Of a stretch of 20,259 nt of DNA, positions 1-7,618 are shown piece after piece (position 1 is the stretch's first letter; every line of letters begins with the position of its first letter). The notes beneath the pieces are model-generated. The model was given only the letters and a program-made list of their open reading frames with translations, had not been told where the DNA came from and searched no databases. Position numbers and translations under genes: made by a program. The stretch comes from Chara braunii (Eukaryota > Streptophyta > Charophyceae > Charales > Characeae). The stretch is from positions 1,642,573-1,662,831 of the forward strand of contig BFEA01000260.1 of NCBI GenBank assembly GCA_003427395.1, read 5' to 3'.

Positions 1-495
1 CATTACACCAAGTATGAACAAGACAATGAGTGGCTAGAACTTATGGAAAGCACATGCACATGAAGGGAAGATCATCCGGATCATCACACTAAGTAGGAAA
101 ATGAAAAGAGATGCTAGACTAATAAGAAGGCACATGCACATGAAGAGAAAGATCATGCGGAACATCACATCAAGTATGAACAAGACAAAGAGATACAAGA
201 CTAATGAAAAGCACATGCACATGAAGGAAAAATTATCCGGAACATTACACAAAGTAGGAACATGACAATGAGTGACTAGACTAATAACAAGGCACAAGCA
301 CATGAAGGGAAGATCATCCGGAACATTACACCAAGTAGAAACATGACAAGGAGAGGCTAGACTAATGGAAAACACATGCACATGAAGGGAAAAATCATTC
401 GGAACATCACATCAAGTATGAACAAGACAAAGAGATGCTAGACTAATGAAAAACACATGGACATGAAGGGAAGATCATCCGGAACATCATATGCT
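1..495. repeat. Tandem array, 80/81-bp unit, about 6 copies
   Basis: A motif beginning CACATGCACATGAAGG recurs at 51, 131, 212, 293 (as CACAAGCACATG), 373 and 454, giving a period of 80 or 81 bp. Each unit also carries a GATCATCCGGAACATCAC-like stretch followed by AAGTATGAACAAGACAA and CTAGACTAAT. Copies differ by point changes and 1-bp indels, so no reading frame persists across the array; open frames here are by-products of repetition. The array starts outside the window, and its last copy gives way near 495 to a different satellite. Confidence 0.93.
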
Positions 496-1400
496 ATTAC
501 GTGAGTGAAAACACGAGTCTAAGTAGGCAAGATCACCAAAGTTGAATCAAAGGTCATCTACGAAAGAAGCGTTGTACTACCTACTTGTGTGAGTGTGAAA
601 AACACAAGTTTGGAGAGCCCAAATCACCAAGATTGCATCATGGATCACTCATGGGTGAAGCGCTGTACTACCTACTAGTGTGAGTGTGAAAAACACAAGT
701 TTGGAGAGCCTAAATGACCAAGATTGTATCATGGATCACTTATGGGTGAAGCGTTATACTACCTACTAATGCAAGTGTGAAAAACACAAGTTTGGAGAGC
801 CCAAATCACCAAGATTGTATCAAGAAGCATCCATGTGTGAAGCGCTACACTACCTACTAGTGTGAGTGTGAAAAACACAAGTTTGGAGAGCCCAATTCAC
901 CAAGATTGTATCATGGATCACTTATGGGTGAAGCGCTTTACAACCTACTAGTGTAAGTGTAAAAAACACAAGTTTAGAGAGCCCAAATCACCAAGATTGC
1001 ATCAAGAAGCATCCATGTGTGAAGCGCTGTACTACGTACTAGTGTGAGTGTGAAAAACACAAGTTTGGAGGACCCAAATCACCAAGATTGCATCAAGAAA
1101 CATCCATGTGTGAAGCGTTACACTACCTACTAGTGTGAGTGTGAAAAACACAAGTTTGGAGAACCCAAATCACCAAGATTGCATAAAGAAGCATCCATGT
1201 GTGAAGCGCTACACTAGCTACTAGTGTGAGTGTGAAAAACATAAGTTTGGAGAGCCAAAATCACCAAGATTGTATCAAGAAGCATCCATGTGTGAAGCGC
1301 TGCACTACCTACTAGTGTGAGTGTGAAAAACACAAGTTTGGAGAGCCCAAATCACCAAGATTGTATCAAAAAGCATCTAGGAAAGAATTGGAGTGCTACC
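496..1400. repeat. Tandem array, strict 91-bp unit, about 9-10 copies
   Basis: The anchor AACACAAGTTTGG occurs at 601, 692, 783, 874, 965, 1056, 1147, 1238 and 1329, exactly 91 bp apart each time. Each unit has GTGTGAGTGTGAAAAACACA, then CCCAAATCACCAAGATTG, then GTGAAGCGCT and ACTACCTACTAGT. Two variants alternate in the middle: one reads CATGGATCACTTATGGGTG (near 640, 730 and 912), the other CAAGAAGCATCCATGTGTG (near 820, 1000, 1090, 1180 and 1270). Edge units at about 496-590 and 1365-1400 are clearly more diverged, as expected if unequal exchange homogenises the interior. Period and sequence are unrelated to the neighbouring 80-bp array. Confidence 0.95.
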
Positions 1401-1439
1401 TCCTAGTGCATAAGTGAAAGAGAAGAGTTTGAGTAACCC

Positions 1440-1690
1440 ATGGAAGAGAGAAGGTGAAGTAAGAGAGGATGGAGGAGAAGGGGAGAGAGATGAGGGCGAT
1501 CGAGATGGAGAAGAAGAGAAGGAAGACAAAGAGAATGAAAGTAAAGAGGAGGAAGGACAAGATGAGGAGGGGAGAGAAGGGAAGGAGGAAGGAGAGAGTG
1601 AGGAGGAAGAAGAGGAAGAAGAAGGAGGAGAGGAAGAAGGGGAAAAAAAAGAAGAAGAAGAAGAAGAAGAAGAAGAAGAAGGTGAAGAAG
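1440..1690. repeat. Polypurine tract with GAA/GGA repeats
   Basis: Roughly 250 bases are almost entirely A and G on the plus strand. They become a near-pure (GAA)n run at about 1649-1681 and are followed by a pyrimidine-rich stretch. Frames across it translate to glutamate- or lysine-rich low-complexity peptides, which is what such a repeat gives in any frame, so I do not call a gene. Long homopurine tracts with mirror symmetry can form triplex (H-DNA); this is known for the sequence class, not shown here. Confidence 0.85.
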
Positions 1691-2821
1691 TCTCTTCCTT
1701 CCTCTCACCTTGTTGATTCCTTGATGTTGGTGTCCTTTTGATGAAGCTTCCTTTCCTTGCACAATCCCCTCTTGGCTATGGTTTCCTTCTTCTCTAAGCC
1801 CTTCTCTCCTCCCCCCTTGCTTTCTCTCAGGTTATGGCAAGCTCCCCCAGCTATGGCTATGGAGTTCTCCCCTCTAGGAGGGCTCATGGGGCTCCTCTAG
1901 CTTCTCCTTCCCTCTTACACATAGGAGGGATATGGCGGAATACCCCCCAAGTGTCTCTCCCACCATCACTATCCTCTAGAGTCCTCCCCACTACCTCCTA
2001 TTCTCCTCCAAGCTCTCCCACTGGCATGGGCTCCTCCCTCCTCACTCCAAGTGCAAAGATGCTCCTGTGAGCTCACTTGGGCAGCATGGGCACTCCTCAT
2101 GCAAATGTGAGAGTGGCGGACTGCATCTTCAGCTTATGTAGGCTGAAACCAGCAGTCCGACCAGCCCATGAGCCTCCCCATGAGCCTTGAGGTGAACCGA
2201 GGTACCCCCAGGGCAAAATCCCCTCACTAGGCCCTCCTGGAGGTACCTGGGCCTCATTTTGGCCAACTACATGGAGTCCGAGTGGTTGGTACCAACTCGG
2301 ATTGCCTCTTGGCTTACTCCGGCCTCCTTTTTGCCTCACAAATGCTGCCCCCGTGGGTCCTAGTTCCCAAAGGGCATTTTTACTTGAAAGAAAAAGACCT
2401 TGTGGGCCTTTTTCTCGATTTTTTCAAATTTCGGCCTCTTTTGAGTAGGCCGGAGCATTTTTCGATATGGCGGCACATTTTCAGCCTTGGATCTGGATGA
2501 GATCCAAGGCCAGCAATAATCCGAGCTACCCCCTAGTAGCCCTTGCTTCAATTTTGAGCCCCTAAGTCCAATTTTTTAATTTTTGGTGCATCTGGCTCTC
2601 TTTTTGGACCAAATGCACTGTTTTGTTATTTTCCCTCTTTTGTTTCTTTCCATTTTGGACTACCACCTTATTCCGGAGCTAGCCGTTTTGAGCTGGCCCA
2701 CAAAAAACGGCTAGTTCCTCTCTACCACGACAGCTGATCTCAGATCCATGGCCCAAAAAAAAACTGGTCTTTTCTTTTTTGCATTTTCTCTCATTTTCAA
2801 CTTTTTAATTAAGATTTTATT

Positions 2822-2848
2822 GAGATATGGCCCTTAGGGCCATATCTC
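2822..2848. repeat. Perfect 12-bp-arm hairpin
   Basis: GAGATATGGCCC, then a TTA loop, then GGGCCATATCTC, with no mismatch. It is followed at 2850 by a second palindrome, GCAATC-TG-GATTGC. It is one of the strongest members of the hairpin set in this region. At 2484-2510 there is an 11-bp perfect stem (GCCTTGGATCT) with a 5-base loop, and at 2679-2714 an 11-bp stem (CTAGCCGTTTT) with a 14-base loop. Confidence 0.9.
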
Positions 2849-2889
2849 TGCAATCTGGATTGCCCTTCCTCATTCTAGGAGGTATGAGG

Positions 2890-3640
2890 TCACAGTTGGG
2901 ACCTTCCAGTCCCTACTGTGCAGGTCCCAATAGGCCGACACACTCTCCTCCACTCTTTTCTCCCCTTTTGTCTCATTTTCCCTCCTTTTCCTCTCATTTT
3001 TTTTTCTCTTTCTTTTATTTCTGTTGTAACAAGTGTCAAACTGGAGTGCACCCTCTTTCTACGCCCTAGGGCCTCATTCAAGGCCACGTTCATGGCTGCT
3101 ACTTGGCCGTTACATCTCGGATTTCAATAATAGCATCCCCATGCTCCTAGGGGGCTCCATTTTGCTCCCGTTTGCCCAATTTTGAGCCCATTTTGCTCCG
3201 ATTTTCTAAGGGCATCCTTTTTCTCATGTTGAGCCTCTCAAGGCTCTATTTTCTTATGCCTTGCTAGTCCGAGATATCCCGGACTGCTGGGCAGCCTTCC
3301 CAACACCCTTATTCCTTTTTTTTTTATCTCATGGCTCTCCCTCTTGCTCCCACTAGTGTTAGTGCTTGCACTAGTGGTGCTAATATTTTCCACCGTCTAG
3401 ATCCTCGGTCTCGACAGTGCCGCTTGCTTGCACAATTATTCCTTGTGTTTGCTCATGGTTCCCTTTATATATCCCAAGTCCCCGCCATTTTCCTACATGC
3501 TAACTCCATTTCTTTGTCCCGCCGACGGTCCTGCCGACGTGTGTCCCGTTTTTCGACTTTTATTATTTGGACCCATTTGGTCCCCGGCAACATTCCGGAC
3601 GACGTCTCATTTTTATTTTTTTGGGGCTCGTTGCCCTTGG
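2890..3640. repeat. Diverged long repeat, copy 1
   Basis: This segment matches 4337-5075 in order and spacing (offset about 1430-1446 bp). Both start with a GGGAC/GTCCC inverted repeat around CCAGTCCCTAC or TCAGTCCCTAC. Both continue through CACTC-rich and T-rich stretches, AAGTGTCAA, a CCG/CGG palindrome, a CACTAGTG hairpin (3350-3377) followed by TGCTAATATT, and CCCCGCCA. Both end near GGACG, a T-rich stretch and CCTTGG. Similarity is patchy, so the duplication is old. No coding potential is evident. Confidence 0.65.
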
Positions 3641-3839
3641 TGGTCCCATCATTTCTCCATGTGTGCCGAATTTTCTAGTCCGTGGGATCTCATCTTACGG
3701 TTGCCGTTTACCGTCTTTACTTGCCCCTTGCCGAAATTGATCCTTTCTAGCCTTCCGGGTTTGCCGTAGCCCATTCCCCTTTGGCCTTGGCATCCCTATG
3801 CAGTTCGTAATTTCTCGGACTGCAGTAATGGCTGTTTTC

Positions 3840-4150
3840 TACACCCACAGCCCCTCAACTTGCCCCATGTTAAAAGAAAATGAAGCGTTAAATTTTCAAG
3901 TGCATCCGGGCTCAATATTGCCTCTGGACGCACCTAGAACATGTGTTTTCTCTCCCCCATGCAGTCCGTTGCAACTCGGACTGCAATGGGGGTCAATTCC
4001 GTAGCCCCAATGCCCCACAACTAGCCCCTACTCAAAAGAAAAAGAAACGGTCAATTCCCAAGTGCATCCGGCCTTGATTTTGGCTCCGGATGCACCTAAA
4101 ACATGTGTTTCTCCTCATGCAAGTATTCCGTTTTATTTCGGTTGCAAGAG
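3840..4150. repeat. Two tandem copies of a ~162-bp segment
   Basis: CAAGTGCATCCGG occurs at about 3897 and 4059 in matching surroundings: AAAAGAAAA upstream; GCACCTA, then ACATGTGTTT, then CATGCA downstream. The offset is 162 bp. The second copy keeps a perfect 10-bp inverted repeat, GTGCATCCGG (4062-4071) with CCGGATGCAC (4086-4095); the first copy has this stem eroded. The CCG-N8-CGG palindrome at 3961-3984 corresponds to the degraded one at 4127-4141. Confidence 0.75.
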
Positions 4151-4245
4151 GCCTTCATTTTCTTTGATTTTTTGTAACCGCCATATTCCAGAATGAATCT
4201 GGTCACGGATGAATCTCCCCAAGTGACCGTTTTTGACCGTTAAGA

Positions 4246-4247
<2 letters not shown>

Positions 4248-4314
<67 letters not shown>

Positions 4315-4323
4315 TTTTTTTTT
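4248..4323. repeat. Poly-T tract (T47-C-T28)
   Basis: Forty-seven Ts (4248-4294), one C at 4295 and 28 Ts (4296-4323). On the minus strand this is a long poly(A), which could be the tail of a retroposed sequence reading leftwards, but I see no recognisable body next to it. Exact length is likely to be unreliable in assembly. Confidence 0.95.
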
Positions 4324-4336
4324 CTCCTCCTTTCTT

Positions 4337-5075
4337 GGACAGTAGGGACCTGTCAGTCCCTACCTATGGCAGTCCCTACTGACGGCCAACTCACTCACTC
4401 CCTCTCACTNTTTTTGTCTTATTCTCCCCCATTTTCTTTTTTTTTCTCTCTTTTTTCTAGCATGCCAAGTGTCAAGTGGCCGTTAAGGCCCTTTTCTGGC
4501 CTCTTCCTCTTAGTTTTGGCCCTCCCTATGCCCAAGGTGCACTCCGTTATTTCTCGGACTGCAATAATGGTCTTCCCATGCCCATGGGAGCCTCCTTTTA
4601 CTCCTACACTTCTCCCACAATGGTCCCTCCTACCCTGATTTTCTCCCGGAGGGCTATTTTTCACATGGGGTCTTATTTGACTCTATTTTCTTGAGGAAGG
4701 CTGATCCGAGATTTTTTCGGATTGCTCCCATGCCTCCCACTTCAGTTTTCTTTACTTTTCCTTTTCCTTTTGGCCTTCCCGTTTGTCACCACTAGTACTT
4801 GCACTAGTGGTGTTAATATTCTTGGCCGTCAAAATGTCGATCTTGACGGTGCACCTTGCATTTATTATTTTTCCCTCATGCGGTGCCGCCGTTTCTTCTT
4901 GGGACTTTCACATGTCCCCGCCACTTGTCCCGTCGGTGGTCCTCGACACTTAGTCCCGTCGCTGGTCCCCGACACTTAGTCCCGCCGGTGGTCCCCGACA
5001 CTTAGTCCCGCCTGCGGTCCCCGACACATTTCGCCCCGGACGCCATTATTTTTTCTTAGTCCCACGTGGCCTTGG
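4337..5075. repeat. Diverged long repeat, copy 2
   Basis: Counterpart of 2890-3640. It keeps the opening inverted repeat GTAGGGAC/GTCCCTAC (4342-4363), the AAGTGTCAA stretch, the CCG/CGG palindrome (4704-4722), the hairpin CACCACTAGT/ACTAGTGGTG with a 6-base loop (4787-4812) followed by TGTTAATATT, and a second stem CCGTCA/TGACGG. A 26-bp minisatellite has grown inside its right part. One ambiguous base lies at 4410. Confidence 0.65.
4927..5030. repeat. 26-bp minisatellite, 4 copies
   Basis: Unit GTCCCGCCGGTGGTCCCCGA plus CACTTA repeats at 4927, 4953, 4979 and 5005 with one to four substitutions per copy. No reading frame is implied, as 26 is not a multiple of three. Confidence 0.93.
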
Positions 5076-5830
5076 GTGCCTTTCCCCGAGGTGTCCCATG
5101 CCCCTTGGGCGTCTTGTCGCCCCATAGCGACCCCTCTCCTTAGTCTTTCCTCGCGCCTTGTGCGTGCCGATCTCCTTGGTCGTGGGCCTCCGCTCCGAGG
5201 CTCCCGTAGGTGGCCCCCACGTTAGCCCTCATTTCCTGGCTTCGCGCGGCTTCTGGCCGCCCATCCCTCGACTTCCTCATTCCCTTATTGTTGTCGCGCT
5301 GCAATTTCTAGTTCAAAGGGCCCTTTGGCCTTAGTCTTATTGCATTCCGATGGCCCTCCCGACCTCCTGCTATGTTATATGTACCCCTGTTCTTGCGCTC
5401 GCTCGCTTGCCGTCGCTTAGTTCTTTCCCCCTGTGGTTCTCGCCCCAGGGCATTACTCCCTCCTGCGGTGTAATCCTTCATCTCATCTCACTTCGGATTT
5501 CTCTGTTGTGCACAACTCGTCCATATTCGGTCTCTCGAGTGATGAAAAGTTATTCGGGACTCCCCAGTCCCGACACCGTCGAATTAGAGCGTAGGTTGAC
5601 GTCATCGTCGATGGCGTGACCTTCGCGAAGCTTACTGATTCGTGCCGTTTGCTCCTGCCGATTAGATGAAGAGAGGAGGGGGGGGGGGATAGTCAAGTGA
5701 TCGGGATCTATCGCCTAGTTGGAATGGGCCAGTAGAGGCGGTACATGGAGGGGAGCTCATGGGGACGACGGGGAGGAAGTGGGGGTAGGTAGCGATTCAT
5801 CCCTTCCATCGTAACCGGAAGCTCCTTATA

Positions 5831-6397
5831 TCAGATGATCCAGTGGAAGCGAGGAAAGCGGTCGCCGCTATGAGGGAGAGAAGCGAGGTAGTCACGACAG
5901 AAGGAGGAGAGGGTGCTGAGGAGCGCCGCTCGAAAGAACTCGTGGTGGCGACAGGCGGGGATCGTCCCTGTGGCTATGCAGTAGACTTCTACCATGTTGC
6001 ATCGTTCCCATGCAGCGTTGAACAACAGGATATGCCAGCAGAACGTGGGGGCAGCGGGCTGAAGGGATGGATGGGGGTAGACGGTAGCGAGTAGGCAGGT
6101 AGAGTAGAAGTCAGGGAAGAGATGGGGAAGGAAGGGATGGAGGGGGAAGGTGACGGGGGTGCGGATTTGTTCGAGGGTGAGAAAATCAAGGGGACGGTGA
6201 GATAACGTTCGAGGACGAAGGCCTATCGCCCGCATCGCTACGTGGGCGAATTGGGGGACGGGCGGGGCTGGAGGAGGAGGGGGATCTGCTCCGTCTCCGT
6301 CGTGAGGTGTTTGGGGTAGCAGCTCCGGGGTCGCCATCTTCGGGCTTCGGCATCTCTGGATCCCTGGTCGGATCGTCACCGATGCCCTGACTTGCAC
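5831..6397 (-). CDS. Unknown overlapping ORF at the 3' end of the minus-strand element
   Basis: A 188-residue open frame with a proline-rich N-terminus (ADPPPPPAPPVPQF) and then a composition rich in Phe, His, Leu, Trp and Cys that looks more like a real protein than a chance frame. Its first ~70 codons overlap, in another frame, the SR-like tail of the upstream ORF (6186-6397). Two readings are possible: a genuine second ORF, or the continuation of the upstream protein after a frameshift, natural or mutational. No known domain was recognised. I have a vague impression of similar proteins in Chara repeats but cannot confirm it. It ends at 5831, about 255 bp before the proposed LTR start. Confidence 0.4.
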   Translation of the reverse strand: MQVRASVTIRPGIQRCRSPKMATPELLPQTPHDGDGADPPPPPAPPVPQFAHVAMRAIGLRPRTLSHRPLDFLTLEQIRTPVTFPLHPFLPHLFPDFYSTCLLATVYPHPSLQPAAPTFCWHILLFNAAWERCNMVEVYCIATGTIPACRHHEFFRAALLSTLSSFCRDYLASLPHSGDRFPRFHWII

Positions 6398-7618
6398 CGC
6401 TGGCGAATTCTAGATGGCGTTTCCCGGCGGCAATCTCTTCTTGCTTACGCGCAGCCTCAGGATCTTCCGCCTCCGTGCCAGTACGCGCCGCTTCCTCTGG
6501 CAATGGTTCCCACTCAGATCCGGTTTCTTCTTCCTCCTCTTCTTCTTCTTCACTCAGCTCGCCCCCGCTATACTCATTATAGCTTCCTTCTTCCGACGTT
6601 TCTTCGTCGTCGTCGATCACCACTTCTTCCGCCTTCGGATAGAAGGTGTGAGGGAGGATGTCGTAAGGCTTCAGATACTCCTGCCGTGATGGTAGCGTAT
6701 CTTCGTCCCTGGGCTCGTCCAAGCACGCAGTCCACTGAAGGAACGGATCCAACGACCGCTCGAGAACATACGGTGCGGGGCTATCGTCACTTTGCGAAAA
6801 GATATGGGGCGAGAGATCGTCCGCCAAGTGCATGATCGGCGCGATGAGCTCCTGCACAATCAACTGGCGGCGGCCCGGCCGTACCGATCCAAAGAGAAAG
6901 CCGAGAAGATCGCCCTCGGCGTTAGTCTTCCCAGCTTGTATGATCAGCAACTCCAAATTTTCGATCCACGCAGGAAGCTCGTTGGTCTGCGTCCACGTCA
7001 CCTGTACTCAGGCCAAGCAGAAGGACACCTCGTTAAAAGTTTTGCGCCACAGTCGCCAATGCCCGGGATTAATAAGCGGGACAGAAAGAGGCTCGAACGA
7101 GAAGGAAAGAGAAGGATGAAGATCAAACTGCCAAAAGGTGGGGAAAAGAGAGGGGAGACCGAAGATGGAGAGAGGAGCGAGGGGATCGACGTGGTTCATT
7201 GGGGACGGGGGAAAGGGACGAGGGTGGGGATCACAACTAGCGGTTCGCGTGGAGAACGGCGGATTTCGCCAAGATCCGGTGCAAAGGTCGGGATGAGGTT
7301 ATGCCCTGGCCGGGCAAGACCGTGCTACCACACGTTGGACACCTGTTCCGTCCACTCTCGCAGCGAGGTTAAGATTGCGGTATGCCACCGTGGATTGAGC
7401 GAACTAATGTCACCGCTGAAAGCCGCAACTGTGGTGATGTGGCTCGTTCCGGGAGCCGCTCGTCGATGAACTTCGATTACCTCCGCCAGTACCACTGCCT
7501 GTGAGCTTCCTTCGAATCGAAACGTGGCTGCGACACACCCACCCACGTCGCAGAAGAATTGCGCCAAACGTGGCTGCAACAGCTGTTCGTCAAGAGCCCG
7601 CTCCGTGATGAAACCCAT
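6186..7618 (-). pseudogene. Extra ORF downstream of integrase: unknown protein with acidic block and SR-like tail
   Basis: Starts at an ATG at 7618 in a strong Kozak context (GCCATGG), in a different frame from the end of integrase, which it overlaps by about 140 bp. The first ~97 codons (MGFITERALDEQLLQPRLAQ...) run to a TAG at 7325-7327. The same frame stays open to about 7205, where the reading moves to a second frame near a run of Gs. That frame carries a tryptophan-rich stretch, a TGA at 7008-7010, then about 270 codons ending at 6186. The last part has a glutamate-rich block (around 6530) and a tail of SRRRRSRSPSSSSPARPP type. No signal peptide or membrane helix is visible, so it is not an obvious env-like protein despite its position. 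I do not recognise the family. Without the breaks it would be roughly 480 residues. Confidence 0.6.

Larger units (their letters stand above)
1691..5570. other. Non-coding, pyrimidine-rich, hairpin-dense region
   Basis: About 3.9 kb without a credible gene: the open frames are short, low in complexity (Leu, Ser, Pro, Phe) and lack recognisable motifs. The plus strand is T- and C-rich to about 4900 and GC-richer from there to 5570. Perfect or near-perfect inverted repeats are frequent: 2277-2301, 2484-2510, 2679-2714, 2822-2848, 2850-2863, 2896-2930, 3266-3285, 3350-3377, 3800-3823, 3961-3984, 4062-4095, 4342-4363, 4539-4562 and 4787-4812. Two diverged copies of a longer segment are listed separately. 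Part of it could be LTR sequence of the minus-strand element, since a TGTCGGG terminus points into it from 5575, but no far end could be identified. Confidence 0.6.

Noticed and set aside
34-381. Open frame of 115 codons on the minus strand over the first tandem array
   Set aside because: It is produced by the 80/81-bp repeat; the frame changes with each 1-bp indel and the translation is a repeated low-complexity peptide.
496-1400. CRISPR-like array
   Set aside because: Units are contiguous 91-bp repeats with no unique spacers, in a eukaryotic repeat context.
1403-1762. Glu-rich, Lys-rich and Leu-rich open frames over the polypurine tract
   Set aside because: All frames of a GAA/GGA tract stay open by composition; no start context, domain or conserved boundary.
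3331-3769. Overlapping open frames of about 115 codons in the pyrimidine-rich region
   Set aside because: Two frames are open at once, both Phe/Leu/Pro-rich without motifs, and the DNA is a diverged repeat with palindromes.
5571-5590. Firm 3' LTR boundary of the minus-strand element at 5575
   Set aside because: TGTCGGGACT and its stem are suggestive, but no second LTR copy or far end is in the window, so it is only mentioned as a proposal.
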